Shown: piece after piece, positions 7,136-15,613 of the stretch | Layout of the letters: every line of letters begins with the position of its first letter | Numbering within the stretch: the first letter of the stretch is position 1 | Source of the DNA: Flavobacteriaceae bacterium UBA5544 | GTDB taxonomy: Bacteria > Bacteroidota > Bacteroidia > Flavobacteriales > Flavobacteriaceae | DNA length: 21,207 nt | Reading direction: 5' to 3' | NCBI GenBank assembly: GCA_002426755.1 | Contig: DINI01000020.1 | Coordinates: 78,191 to 99,397, forward strand | Program-made: the position numbers and the translations under genes | The notes under the pieces: model-generated | What the model saw: only the letters and a program-made list of their open reading frames with translations | The model's database searches: none | What the model was told of the DNA's origin: nothing

Positions 7136-7171
7136 AAAAAAACCACCACGACATTGGGGGTGTCATGGTGG
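7136..7171 (-). terminator. Intrinsic terminator of katE
   Basis: On the minus strand CCACCATGACA (7171-7161) pairs with TGTCGTGGTGG (7153-7143) through an 11-bp stem with one U-G wobble and a 7-nt loop. Seven Ts follow directly (7142-7136). It begins 28 nt past the katE stop codon. This is a strong rho-independent terminator. Confidence 0.88.
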
Positions 7172-7198
7172 CTTGGTGCAGTATCAGGTTCTAAAACC

Positions 7199-9343
7199 TT
7201 ATACTGGTATCATATCGGTAACTTTTCTTCGGTCCCAATTGCGATGTTGGGCCATGCTTTTCTTAAAGGCTTCTGGGCTGTCATTCACATGGATAGCTTT
7301 GTCCTTCATGTGGTCTTTGACATAGCTTGCTTTTAACAGGCGCTCTCCTTCACCATCGGTGGCAATGGCCTTGCAATGTTTAAAAGCTTCGTTGACGAAC
7401 TTGGTGTATTTGGCCTGTTTCAACAAGGTGTCTACAGAAGCTTTTCCACCTGGGATATAAAGGGCATCAAACAATACACTTTCTGTGGTCACAATAGAGG
7501 CGTCTACTTTATGGGTATTTTTGTCAGAGTCTTTAACCATTCCGCCATGGGGTGCCACCAATTTTGCCATAGCGCCTTCTTTATCTAACATGGTTGTCAT
7601 GGCTTTGAATGTTTTGGCATCAAATCCGTCTGCCAACAGAACCGCCACTTGGCGTGTCGCAATGCTGTCAAACTTGGTTCTGGCCTGGCTCAAGGCTGGT
7701 GAAGCATCTAAATAATTTTTCTTTTTCCCTGGCTGATGCTTTTTGGGGTCGGCATCGGCACCAATGGCTTGGTTGACGGGTTTTTCAATGCTTTTTGGCA
7801 CGGTCATCCCCAATCCTTCAGCTACTTTTTTGGATAGGTCGCTATCTATTTGTGCAATGAGCCATAGCATGCGCCCCTTAATGTGGTCGTGCATGCACTT
7901 GCCCAATTCAAACGTATAGGCATCGGCTACGTGTTCTTTTTCCCAATCAGCCAAACTGCGATAAAAGAGGGCAGGTTGCGAGAAATGGTCGCTGAAACTT
8001 TCACTTCGTGTCCGGATTTTTTTCGCATCAATACGTTCTTCGTAAGAATGGAACGCGCCTTCCGCTATTTTGGATAAGTGTGGGCAACCTCCGCTTAAGG
8101 AGTTTGGAAAGTAAGCCGTTTGTCCTTTAGGGATGCTCGTTTGCATATGACCATCTCTTTGGTTGTTGTGTGCTTCTACAACAGGGCGGTTGATGGGAAT
8201 TTGATGAAAATTCGGAGAGCCCAAGCGTGATAACTGCGTATCTCTATAAGAGAATAAACGCCCTTGCAGAAGCGGGTCGTTTGTAAAATCGATTCCTGGA
8301 ACAATGTGTCCTGGCAAAAAGGCCACTTGCTCGGTTTCTGCAAAGAAGTTTTCAGGGTTTCTGTTCAGGGTCATAGTTCCGACAATGGTGACAGGCACCA
8401 TTTCTTCTGGAATGAGTTTGGTGGGGTCTAGCAAATCGAAATCGTATTTGTGTTCATCTTTTTCTGGAACAATTTGCAATCCCAAATCCCATTGTGGATA
8501 TTGACCAGCTTCAATGGCATCCCATAAGTCACGACGATGAAAATCGGAATCGGCACCATTGATTTTTACAGCTTCTTCCCAAGTGACAGAATGCACGCCC
8601 AACTTTGGTTTCCAATGGAATTTCACAAAATGGGATTCACCTTTTTTATTAATCAAGCGAAAGGTATGAATGCCAAAGCCTTCCATCATGCGCAAACTAC
8701 GAGGAATGGCACGGTCGCTCATGGCCCAAATATGATTGTGCAACGTTTCGGTAGTTAAAGACACAAAGTCGTAAAATGTGTCGTGTGCAGACGCTGCTTG
8801 AGGAATTTCCTTATTAGGTTCCGGCTTTACGGAATGAATCAAATCTGGAAATTTCATGGCGTCCTGGATAAAGAAGATAGGCATGTTATTGCCCACTAAA
8901 TCCCAAGTGCCTTCATCTGTATAGAACTTGACGGCAAAGCCGCGGACATCCCGCGCCAAATCGGGTGAGCCTTTAGAACCTGCCACTGTAGAGAACCGGA
9001 CGAAAACGGGGGTTTTGCGACTGGTGTCTGTGAGGACTCCAGCTTTGGTAAATTTGGACATGTCTTTTTTGAGTTCAAATACGCCATGGGCGGCACTCCC
9101 TCGTGCATGTACAATGCGTTCTGGGATACGCTCGTGGTCAAAATGGGTTATTTTTTCGCGCAAGAGAAAATCTTCGAGCAAGGTAGAACCGCGCTCGCCA
9201 GATTTAAGTGAGTTGTTGGTGTCATTCACCTTCAGACCTTGATTGGTGGTCATGGTGGTGTTTTCGATTTCCAAATAGTCCTTATCAAGGTCCTTTATTT
9301 TTTTGGAATTAGAGGTTGTTTGTTTGGTTTTTTTAGCCATCAT
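7199..9343 (-). CDS. katE: Large-subunit catalase, HPII type, with C-terminal DJ-1/PfpI-like domain
   Basis: This haem catalase breaks hydrogen peroxide down to water and oxygen, probably in the cytoplasm. At 714 residues it is a clade 2 (large-subunit) enzyme, as long as HPII-type catalases. The distal-side His79 lies in IVHARGSAAHG and the conserved Asn in WDLVGNNMPIFFIQDA (147-162). The proximal haem ligand Tyr366 lies in GRLFSYRDTQLSRLGSPNFH (361-380). Residues 567-714 form the flavodoxin/DJ-1-like domain (RQVAVLLADGFD, then YIPGGKASVDTL, then ATDGEGERLL), with no Cys at the usual nucleophile elbow, as in HPII. At the position of HPII His392, which is cross-linked to the haem Tyr, this protein has Leu343. 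The N-terminus is a Lys/Thr/Asn-rich extension. The start is ATGATG, so Met1 or Met2 may be used. It has its own terminator and is divergent from the DinB gene. Confidence 0.96.
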   Translation of the reverse strand: MMAKKTKQTTSNSKKIKDLDKDYLEIENTTMTTNQGLKVNDTNNSLKSGERGSTLLEDFLLREKITHFDHERIPERIVHARGSAAHGVFELKKDMSKFTKAGVLTDTSRKTPVFVRFSTVAGSKGSPDLARDVRGFAVKFYTDEGTWDLVGNNMPIFFIQDAMKFPDLIHSVKPEPNKEIPQAASAHDTFYDFVSLTTETLHNHIWAMSDRAIPRSLRMMEGFGIHTFRLINKKGESHFVKFHWKPKLGVHSVTWEEAVKINGADSDFHRRDLWDAIEAGQYPQWDLGLQIVPEKDEHKYDFDLLDPTKLIPEEMVPVTIVGTMTLNRNPENFFAETEQVAFLPGHIVPGIDFTNDPLLQGRLFSYRDTQLSRLGSPNFHQIPINRPVVEAHNNQRDGHMQTSIPKGQTAYFPNSLSGGCPHLSKIAEGAFHSYEERIDAKKIRTRSESFSDHFSQPALFYRSLADWEKEHVADAYTFELGKCMHDHIKGRMLWLIAQIDSDLSKKVAEGLGMTVPKSIEKPVNQAIGADADPKKHQPGKKKNYLDASPALSQARTKFDSIATRQVAVLLADGFDAKTFKAMTTMLDKEGAMAKLVAPHGGMVKDSDKNTHKVDASIVTTESVLFDALYIPGGKASVDTLLKQAKYTKFVNEAFKHCKAIATDGEGERLLKASYVKDHMKDKAIHVNDSPEAFKKSMAQHRNWDRRKVTDMIPV

Positions 9344-9746
9344 GTTGTGTTTTTAATGATATTTTAATTCAATTGAAATAGGATACAAAGTAGTAGTGTT
9401 CTAGGTAGTGTCTTAAAATTAAAGCGAATATGAGAACAGTGCAAATTTTTAGATGGCTAAAAATTGTATTTTATGGATTGGATTAAAAGTATATTTTATT
9501 GAGTTAGTCTTGTTTTAGTTGCTAACTAAAAACTGCGCGCAAAGTCATTAAAAGACTAATAAAACGAACAGAACTTCGCTTGGAAATCACTTGACCTGCT
9601 TACTGAAAATTTATCATTAACAATACTTGAAGAATGAAGATGTTATATTTTTGAACTTCCTTTTCTACGCAAGGCTACCTTTAATTTTTTTGCCATTAAT
9701 TATAGCTTTAATTTATTAACTTTAATATATAGATTTTAATAGCGTT
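9344..9746. other. Intergenic region between divergent katE and DinB-family gene
   Basis: This 403-nt A+T-rich stretch must contain the katE promoter and that of the divergent gene. No clear TAnnTTTG element is seen upstream of katE on the minus strand. The nearest, TACTTTG close to 9385, lacks one spacer base. TTAGTTGCTAACTAA (about 9516-9530) is a short dyad (TTAGTT/AACTAA) that could be an operator. No coding frame or RNA gene is evident, and no OxyR- or PerR-like regulator gene is nearby. Confidence 0.5.
9650..9683 (+). promoter_or_regulatory. Weak promoter candidate for the DinB-family gene
   Basis: TTTG at 9650-9653 and TACCTTTA at 9676-9683 (7 of 8 to TAnnTTTG) are 22 nt apart. An alternative -7-like word, TAGCTTTA, lies closer to the gene, near 9702-9709. 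Neither is perfect, so the start site is unresolved. Confidence 0.25.
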
Positions 9747-10211
9747 ATGACTAGCACAACTTCAGAACTTGCCAACCGTTTTAGAGAAGTAATCTTGAAC
9801 GGTCGATGGATAGCCAATACCAATTTTAAAGATCAACTCTCCTTTGTGTCTTGGGAACAAGCGATTACCAAGGTTGGAACATTAAATACCATTGCGTTAC
9901 TGACGTTTCATATCCATTATTATATTGCGGGCGTGCTACAGGTTTTGGAAGGCGGTACGCTGGATATTAGTGACACCTATAGCTTTGACTTAAAACCACT
10001 AACTTCGCAACACGAATGGGAAAATCTAAAGAATCAATTATGGCAAGATGCTGAAAGGTTTGCCAATGCTGTTGAGCAGATGCGTGATAATCAATTAAAT
10101 GATGTGTTTGTAGATGCTAAATATGGCTCATACCTTCGAAATATTGAAGGGATGATTGAGCATAGTTATTATCATTTGGGGCAGGTTGTGCTGTTACGAA
10201 AACTTCTTTAA
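9747..10211 (+). CDS. DinB/YfiT-like (DUF1572-type) four-helix bundle protein
   Basis: The 154-residue protein has the length and helical pattern of the DinB superfamily, small metal-binding four-helix bundles that include thiol S-transferases such as bacillithiol transferase BstA. Candidate metal ligands are His55/His57 in LLTFHIHYYI and His139/His143 in MIEHSYYHLGQVVLLRKLL, close to the family pattern in which a late HxxxH precedes the final helix. No signal peptide is present, so it is cytoplasmic. It starts with ATG and stands alone, divergent from katE and followed by a weak hairpin terminator. The substrate is unknown. A thiol-dependent role is attractive because bshC is in the window, but that is inference. 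Family membership is moderately sure; subfamily is not. Confidence 0.8.
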   Translation: MTSTTSELANRFREVILNGRWIANTNFKDQLSFVSWEQAITKVGTLNTIALLTFHIHYYIAGVLQVLEGGTLDISDTYSFDLKPLTSQHEWENLKNQLWQDAERFANAVEQMRDNQLNDVFVDAKYGSYLRNIEGMIEHSYYHLGQVVLLRKLL

Positions 10212-10236
10212 ATGTATGTGTTCTTATAATGCTACA

Positions 10237-10265
10237 AAAAGTCATTATTTCATTTGACTTTTCTT
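10237..10265 (+). terminator. Probable weak terminator after the DinB-family gene
   Basis: AAAAGTCA (10237-10244) and TGACTTTT (10255-10262) form a perfect 8-bp stem with a 10-nt loop, starting 26 nt after the stop codon. The right arm ends in a short T-run followed by CTT. The stem is A+T-rich, so termination may be weak. Confidence 0.5.
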
Positions 10266-10337
10266 AACATAAATGCAGTTTGTTTATTGCGTTTTTATTT
10301 TCTTCCGCAGATTGCACTTCTTTCGTACTAAAACTTC

Positions 10338-10358
10338 ATTGTCAACACTATTGTCAAC
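10338..10358 (+). promoter_or_regulatory. Direct repeat ATTGTCAAC x2, possible operator
   Basis: ATTGTCAAC occurs at 10338-10346 and again, identical, at 10350-10358 (12-nt period). A near copy, ATAGTCAAC, lies at 10404-10412 between the -33 and -7 elements of the promoter that follows. Repeats placed just upstream of and inside a promoter suggest a regulator-binding site. No regulator is identified. Confidence 0.4.
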
Positions 10359-10394
10359 GGTAAATTCTCGAAATTTCATATCATATCACATAAA

Positions 10395-10423
10395 TTTGAG
10401 GAAATAGTCAACACATAACTTTG
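10395..10423 (+). promoter_or_regulatory. Promoter of the large T9SS protein gene
   Basis: TTTG at 10395-10398 and TAACTTTG at 10416-10423 both match the Bacteroidetes sigma-A consensus (TTTG, then TAnnTTTG) exactly and are separated by 17 nt. Transcription would begin near 10430, giving a leader of about 45 nt before the ATG at 10475. Confidence 0.6.
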
Positions 10424-10474
10424 TAGACATCACATTCATTTTATTATATAATCATTATTAAAACCTATGTACAT

Positions 10475-13400
10475 ATGATTTTACATTACCTTAAAAAGTA
10501 TTCATTATTACTTTCAGTTTTATTTTTATTTCTGATTTCGAACAAAAGTTTTGCGCAAGTTGATATACAGGATGCCTCACACTTTAAAGGCTTTGAGTTT
10601 TCTAAAACGCATGAACTATTATCGAGATACCATAGTTCAAATAATAATTCCCAAAATAGCACCGTTACTCCCATAAGCGGGAACCCTGCTAGAGATAAAG
10701 TATTGGGAATTAAACCACAGGGAGCTAACACTAATCCAATGAGTCGTTCTGTTGGCTATGAATTTCAAACTAATCCTTATGGCGGTATGAATATTCCTTC
10801 TGCAAGTACAATTGATACCAATGGCAACTTATATATCACAGGTGGAAGTTCAAATGAAGAAACTCCAGAAGGAAATTTTGTTACTATCAAAGTAAATAGC
10901 CAGGGAACCAAAGTATGGGAAGCTAGACAACCGGGCACTCCGTATGCGGCAGAATTTGGAATGGCAATTGCCCAAGATTCAGATGCTAACCCTGTTTCCA
11001 CTGGAATTTATTGGAATGGCAATGACATGGATGTGCAAACCGTTAAGTACGATGCAGACACTGGAGCCATTATTTGGCAGGCTACCTATGATGGTGGGGA
11101 TGAAGGCTTGGATGTTCCTACTACCATCACAACAGATGATAGTGGAAATACATATGTTGCTGGTATTACTTACCGAATAAACACTGTTGCTTATTTAACG
11201 CTGAAGTATGATATTAACGGCAGCTTGGTTTGGGCCACTAGAGATGTCAACCCGATTAATGAGTCATGGAACGAGCCCTCAGCTATTGCTGTTGATGATA
11301 ATGGAAATGTACTTGTGACAGGTTATGGAAGCAATGCCGATTTCTGGCAAGGGTATTACACTATAAAATATAATAGTGCCGGATCCGAACAATGGAGTCG
11401 GCTTTATAATTACTTGAATGATACCAACGAAAACACTAATTCTGTAGCCAGAGATATCGCTTTTGATGCTGCTGGAAATAGTTATATTACCGGAACCTTT
11501 GATACGTTTAATGAAACTATGGGTACCATTAAATATACTTCCGATGGCACACAAGAATGGATAAGAACTTATAAATACGACACCGATTTTACAAATGCTT
11601 ATGCTATTGAAGTAGTTGACAATTCGACAATTTATGTTGGAGGGAACCATAATGGTGGTTATGTTGATGATGGGATTGTATTAATATCCTATCAAACAGA
11701 TGGTACCCAAAACTGGATACAACAAACCGAAAATCTATTAAATAACACGAGCGCCTTCCTTACATTGGACGGCAATGGGTTGCCTGTTATTGGAAGTATG
11801 GGCTATGACGAAATCTCTGATGTATATGTAAGATCTTATAAATTTGATACCGACGGCTCCCAACTTGAAGAAGCCAGTTATTCTAAGGCATATTCTCCAG
11901 TAGAATCCATCAGACAGTTTATTGGTTTTGGTATCGATGCAACAGATAATTTGTATTTGACATTCGATTCCTTTTTTACCGCCGAAGGAGGCATTTTTCA
12001 ATACACAAAAGTACCCTTCTCGTCTGGTGACAACAATCCTGAATGGACGGAAATTTTCTCTAATGACGGAGGAAGCGTTTCTCAAATGCTAAATGCGGTA
12101 GCAGATGGCAGTAATGTATATGTCACATCAACCTTCGGCACAATCGTTAACGGAGAATATGTATCCAATAAATCCTTGGTTAAATATAACGAGAATGGCG
12201 AGGTGGCTTGGTCAAAAATATATTATGGTTCCAATGACGGTTTAGGCCCAGACTTTGGGATTTCTGTTCAAGTGGATTCATCAGGAAATCCTGTTGTGTA
12301 TTTAATTCCAAGCTCATTCAGTTTTGAGCCAGAGCCTTCACGCCTTATAAAATATGATGCCGATGGTGATTTAATTTGGCAAACGGATAGCTACTTTACA
12401 AGTCCGCAAATGTACACGTTCTTTTTAGATGCAAGTGACAATGTCTATATAGCTGGAAGTTCTTATGAAAATGAAGCAGATACAACATCAAAATTTACAA
12501 CCGCCAAATTTTCGAGCGTTGGAGATAACATCTGGACGCAATATACAAGCTCCACCAATTCTAGTAATAATATTTATAGCATTAATGCGGGAACTGTTGA
12601 TTCTAACGGCAATGTGATACTCATAGGAGCTTTAGGAACAGGCGGCTTTTTTTCCCAAACAATTGATTTAGCTATATTGAGCTATTCCAGCGCGGGCTCT
12701 TTATTAGATTTGAATGCATTTCATATTAATGATCATAACACTTCAGGCACAAATTTGCTATTGGATGACAGTGGCAATTTATACGTTAATGGCACACAAC
12801 AACATCAAACAACGTATGAAGAACAGTTGCTTTTGGTAAAATTTGATACCGATCTACAGCACCAATGGACTAGTACCTACGCAGAAAATGGCAGACGAGT
12901 ACGTTCTTATGAAATGAAACAAAACTCTTTAGGGAATATAATAGTTTCTGGATTCAGCAATTCGTTGGAAGACAATAAAGTAATATTGGCTAATTATGAT
13001 ACAGATGGTAATGAAGTCTGGGTTTATGATACAAATATCAACAATTTCTATGTTGATTTTTATATTGACGATGCAGACACCATCTATCTCTACAACCAAG
13101 TATTGACAACAACGTTTCCTAATAGATTGTATTACAGCACTGGTCCATTGCCTCTTGGTGGATTGTTTAAAATAAATACTGGGGGAAACAACATCGAAAA
13201 TGAATCTTTTGTAGGACCTGAACTTTCTGTATTTTTTCCAACGGTGATGACCGCTCTTCAAAATGGAACACTCTTATTGGGTGGCACTCTAAATAACGAG
13301 TTATCTTATTATGAAGGGCTTTATTTCTTTGAATCCACACATACCGTCCTTGGTATTGATGAGCATGAAACTCCTGTGAATTCTCAAAATTGGCTGGGGC

Positions 13401-13642
13401 AGAATTATCCAAATCCGTCCATTATAAATACCACGATCCCATTTTATCTAAAAGAAGGTGGACACGTACAAATAAGTCTATATGACATCACGGGGCGAAA
13501 GGTATATGATGTGATGGACACGAACCTTTCTTCTGGTCAAAACCAAATAGACATAAACACATCAAATCTAACATCTGGTATCTATTTTTATCAATTGAAA
13601 TGTGGAAATTATAAGGAAGCCAGAAAAATGATCATTCAATAA
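10475..13642 (+). CDS. T9SS-secreted SBBP-type beta-propeller repeat protein
   Basis: A 1055-residue secreted or surface protein. Residues 1-28 are a signal peptide ending SFAQ. From about 95 to 940 the chain is built of roughly 14 repeats of 55-65 residues. Each has a strand ending in K/S-Y-D/N-x-x-G-x-x-x-W (for example TLKYDINGSLVWAT, LVKYNENGEVAWSK, LIKYDADGDLIWQT, LANYDTDGNEVWVY) and a D-x-x-GN-x-Y-V-x-G turn (DDSGNTYVAG, DAAGNSYITG, DASDNVYIAG). These are SBBP/beta-propeller repeats. Residues 971-1055 are a type A T9SS sorting domain: YPNP (978-981), LYDITGRKVYDV, LTSGIYFYQL and a final KMIIQ. The gene has its own promoter and terminator and lies 147 nt before a TPR-HTH regulator in the same direction. 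The ligand or enzymatic role is unknown. Confidence 0.9.
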   Translation: MILHYLKKYSLLLSVLFLFLISNKSFAQVDIQDASHFKGFEFSKTHELLSRYHSSNNNSQNSTVTPISGNPARDKVLGIKPQGANTNPMSRSVGYEFQTNPYGGMNIPSASTIDTNGNLYITGGSSNEETPEGNFVTIKVNSQGTKVWEARQPGTPYAAEFGMAIAQDSDANPVSTGIYWNGNDMDVQTVKYDADTGAIIWQATYDGGDEGLDVPTTITTDDSGNTYVAGITYRINTVAYLTLKYDINGSLVWATRDVNPINESWNEPSAIAVDDNGNVLVTGYGSNADFWQGYYTIKYNSAGSEQWSRLYNYLNDTNENTNSVARDIAFDAAGNSYITGTFDTFNETMGTIKYTSDGTQEWIRTYKYDTDFTNAYAIEVVDNSTIYVGGNHNGGYVDDGIVLISYQTDGTQNWIQQTENLLNNTSAFLTLDGNGLPVIGSMGYDEISDVYVRSYKFDTDGSQLEEASYSKAYSPVESIRQFIGFGIDATDNLYLTFDSFFTAEGGIFQYTKVPFSSGDNNPEWTEIFSNDGGSVSQMLNAVADGSNVYVTSTFGTIVNGEYVSNKSLVKYNENGEVAWSKIYYGSNDGLGPDFGISVQVDSSGNPVVYLIPSSFSFEPEPSRLIKYDADGDLIWQTDSYFTSPQMYTFFLDASDNVYIAGSSYENEADTTSKFTTAKFSSVGDNIWTQYTSSTNSSNNIYSINAGTVDSNGNVILIGALGTGGFFSQTIDLAILSYSSAGSLLDLNAFHINDHNTSGTNLLLDDSGNLYVNGTQQHQTTYEEQLLLVKFDTDLQHQWTSTYAENGRRVRSYEMKQNSLGNIIVSGFSNSLEDNKVILANYDTDGNEVWVYDTNINNFYVDFYIDDADTIYLYNQVLTTTFPNRLYYSTGPLPLGGLFKINTGGNNIENESFVGPELSVFFPTVMTALQNGTLLLGGTLNNELSYYEGLYFFESTHTVLGIDEHETPVNSQNWLGQNYPNPSIINTTIPFYLKEGGHVQISLYDITGRKVYDVMDTNLSSGQNQIDINTSNLTSGIYFYQLKCGNYKEARKMIIQ

Positions 13643-13680
13643 ATGAATCCCTTTAAATAAATAGTAATTACCCTAATAAG

Positions 13681-13717
13681 TTTCCTGTGTTGATGAATTT
13701 TGGCACAGGAAATTTTT
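13681..13717 (+). terminator. Intrinsic terminator after the large T9SS protein gene
   Basis: TTTCCTGTG (13681-13689) and CACAGGAAA (13704-13712) form a perfect 9-bp stem with a 14-nt loop, followed at once by five Ts (13713-13717). It lies 38 nt past the stop codon. It would separate the transcript from the downstream regulator gene. Confidence 0.8.
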
Positions 13718-13789
13718 GTTGGAAGATTTAAAGAATATATTTACTTATGAAAGTGAATCATCATAGTTTTAAAAAGTGAGTCCATACTA

Positions 13790-15358
13790 ATGTTGAACAA
13801 AACAGATATACATATTACCATTTTCAAATCAATAGGCGTATTACTTTTAATTTTCCTGTTTACGAATTGTGCTTTTTTTGAAGACAAAAACAATCAAGAC
13901 AGCGAGAGTTCTATCAAAATAAATGATTCGAAAATCTATGACACTATTAACGATTTCACACAGTTTCCAAAAAATATCAGTATCGATTCATTAAATAATC
14001 TTGCGATTGAAAAGTGGCAAGATAATGATTACCAAGAATCCTTAAACCTAACAAATCTCGCTTACAAAAAATCAAAAGAAGAAGGCAAACAAGAACAATT
14101 AGCAAAAGTTTTAAACACTTTGGGGCTGATTTATTGGCGATTAGGAAACAATGAAGACGCCATGGAAAGTTATGCTGAATCTGGCAAAATAGCAGAGAAG
14201 CTAAAACTCTACAGGCTTCTTGGGCTAACACACACTAATCGTGGTCTTATCTTAAAAGAAAAAGGTGATTATGAAAAAGCACTGTTTCATAATAATATCG
14301 CCGTTTCTATTTTTGAGAAAAACAACTATTTTAAAGATCTAGCCATTGCCTTAAATAATCAAGGTCAAATATTTAAAAATCAAAACAAATTTGAAACCGC
14401 AGAAAACTTTTATTTAAAGGCGCTAGCAAATTATGAGAAAGTTGATTACAAAGATGGTGAAGCAGCCACTTATTATAATCTTTCCGATATCTATCTCCGT
14501 CAAGGTCTAAAAGAGAAAGCATTAGCTGCAGCTGAAAATAGTTTGAAGCTTGGTTTAGAAATAAATCGTAAAGTGCGAATAAGCGAAGCCTACGAAAAGA
14601 TGTCTGAATGTTATGAACTTATGGGCAATCCGAATGAGGCATTAAAGTATTATAAACTTTATACCATAGAAAATGATAGCATTATAGAAATCAACCAATC
14701 AAAAATTTTGGCACAATACCAAGCTGAAATGGGAGCAGAATTAAAAAATCTTCAGATTCAAAACCTTCAAAAGGAAAAAAAATTGGCGGCCAACAAAGTA
14801 TGGTTTTTTGGCATTGGTCTGGGTATGCTTCTATTGGTAAGCTCATTTATCGTGTATCGCTATTTTTCAAAAATGAGATATAACAAAAGAAAATTGGAGT
14901 TAGAGCTAATAGCGTCAAATAAAATATTGACTGTAAAAGAATTGGAATTGAAAACTTACATTATCGACTTATCTAAAAAAAATGAACTAATCAACAAGTT
15001 GCAGGACAAATTGCCAACCAATGAGGTTCAGGAACAGAATGACTCGGATGTTGCGCAATTAAGAGAGCAAAAAATTTTGACAGAAGAAGATTGGACCATT
15101 TTTAAAATGAAATTTAGCTCCATATATCCTGGTTTTTTCACGCGAATCAAAAAATTTAAAGCATCGTTAACCGAAGCAGAGATTCGTTTCTTGGTATTAT
15201 TTCATTTAGATCTCACTAATAAGCAGATGGCAAAAACGCTTGGCATTTCACCTCAAAGCGTCAGGGTTTGTAAAATGCGTCTAAAGAAAAAATTACAGAA
15301 TTATAATTACAATTCAGTAGAAGAAATCTTACCGTTTCTGATTAAGCAGAACCACTAA
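13790..15358 (+). CDS. TPR-TM-HTH membrane-anchored transcriptional regulator
   Basis: A 522-residue protein of a type common in Bacteroidetes. A hydrophobic N-terminus ends in LFTNC with Cys27, a possible lipoprotein or signal sequence. Tetratricopeptide repeats fill about 65-300 (for example LGLIYWRLGNNEDAMESYAE, RGLILKEKGDYEKALFHN, QGQIFKNQNKFETAENFYLKAL). A coiled-coil-like helix follows, then one membrane segment at about 337-358 and a second helical coiled coil (360-410). The C-terminal domain (about 455-505) is LuxR/GerE-like: LTEAEIRFLVLFHLDLTNKQ and AKTLGISPQSVRVCKMRLKK are the HTH. The layout puts the sensor TPRs outside and the DNA-binding domain inside, so it probably passes a periplasmic signal directly to DNA. 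The T9SS gene 147 nt upstream is a plausible target or partner, though a terminator lies between them. Confidence 0.88.
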   Translation: MLNKTDIHITIFKSIGVLLLIFLFTNCAFFEDKNNQDSESSIKINDSKIYDTINDFTQFPKNISIDSLNNLAIEKWQDNDYQESLNLTNLAYKKSKEEGKQEQLAKVLNTLGLIYWRLGNNEDAMESYAESGKIAEKLKLYRLLGLTHTNRGLILKEKGDYEKALFHNNIAVSIFEKNNYFKDLAIALNNQGQIFKNQNKFETAENFYLKALANYEKVDYKDGEAATYYNLSDIYLRQGLKEKALAAAENSLKLGLEINRKVRISEAYEKMSECYELMGNPNEALKYYKLYTIENDSIIEINQSKILAQYQAEMGAELKNLQIQNLQKEKKLAANKVWFFGIGLGMLLLVSSFIVYRYFSKMRYNKRKLELELIASNKILTVKELELKTYIIDLSKKNELINKLQDKLPTNEVQEQNDSDVAQLREQKILTEEDWTIFKMKFSSIYPGFFTRIKKFKASLTEAEIRFLVLFHLDLTNKQMAKTLGISPQSVRVCKMRLKKKLQNYNYNSVEEILPFLIKQNH

Positions 15359-15370
15359 AGACATCTTTAG
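15355..15370. terminator. Possible bidirectional hairpin between convergent genes
   Basis: CTAAAGA-CA-TCTTTAG is a perfect palindrome covering the last codons of the plus-strand regulator and the short gap before the minus-strand DUF3820 gene. A second small stem (AGACCT at 15375-15380, AGGTCT at 15394-15399) overlaps the DUF3820 3' end. Neither has a clear T-tract, so termination is only possible. Confidence 0.3.
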
Positions 15371-15379
15371 AACTAGACC

Positions 15380-15613
15380 TCACCTTTTGGAATAGGTCTT
15401 CTTGATGGTATAAATCAATTCCTCTAAACCATTCAACTTAATTTCGTACATCTGTTGCATCATGGTTCCAAGTTGTCCTTTTGGGAAGCCTTTGCCCTGG
15501 TACCAGACATAGTAATATTCTGGAATATCAATTAAGTAACGGTCCTTATATTTGCCGAATGGCATTTTGTAGTTTGCCAGTTTAATAAGAAAATCTTTAT
15601 CGGGTTGGAGCAT
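15380..15613 (-). CDS. DUF3820 family protein
   Basis: The 77-residue product matches the small DUF3820 family. It has the signature MPFGKYKDRYLIDIPEYYYV (17-36), followed by WYQGKGFPKGQLG (37-49) and a C-terminal MYEIKLNGLEEL helix. The family has no established biochemical function. It appears cytoplasmic, with no signal or membrane segment. Its ATG directly follows the TAA stop of the upstream gene (TAAATG), so translation is probably coupled. It is the last gene of the guaA-LysM-OsmC-DUF922 run and is convergent with the TPR-HTH regulator, 21 nt away. Family assignment is firm; role is unknown. Confidence 0.88.
   Translation of the reverse strand: MLQPDKDFLIKLANYKMPFGKYKDRYLIDIPEYYYVWYQGKGFPKGQLGTMMQQMYEIKLNGLEELIYTIKKTYSKR

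Noticed and set aside
8896..9242. Open frames inside katE on both strands (for example 8928-9242 plus, 8896-9141 minus)
   Set aside because: Shadows of the long, unambiguous catalase frame; no independent support.
9516..9530. TTAGTTGCTAACTAA, which contains GTTGCTAAC like the end of the attC-like element
   Set aside because: Only nine bases are shared, with no GGCTAT word or paired arm beside it. It is better described as a short dyad.
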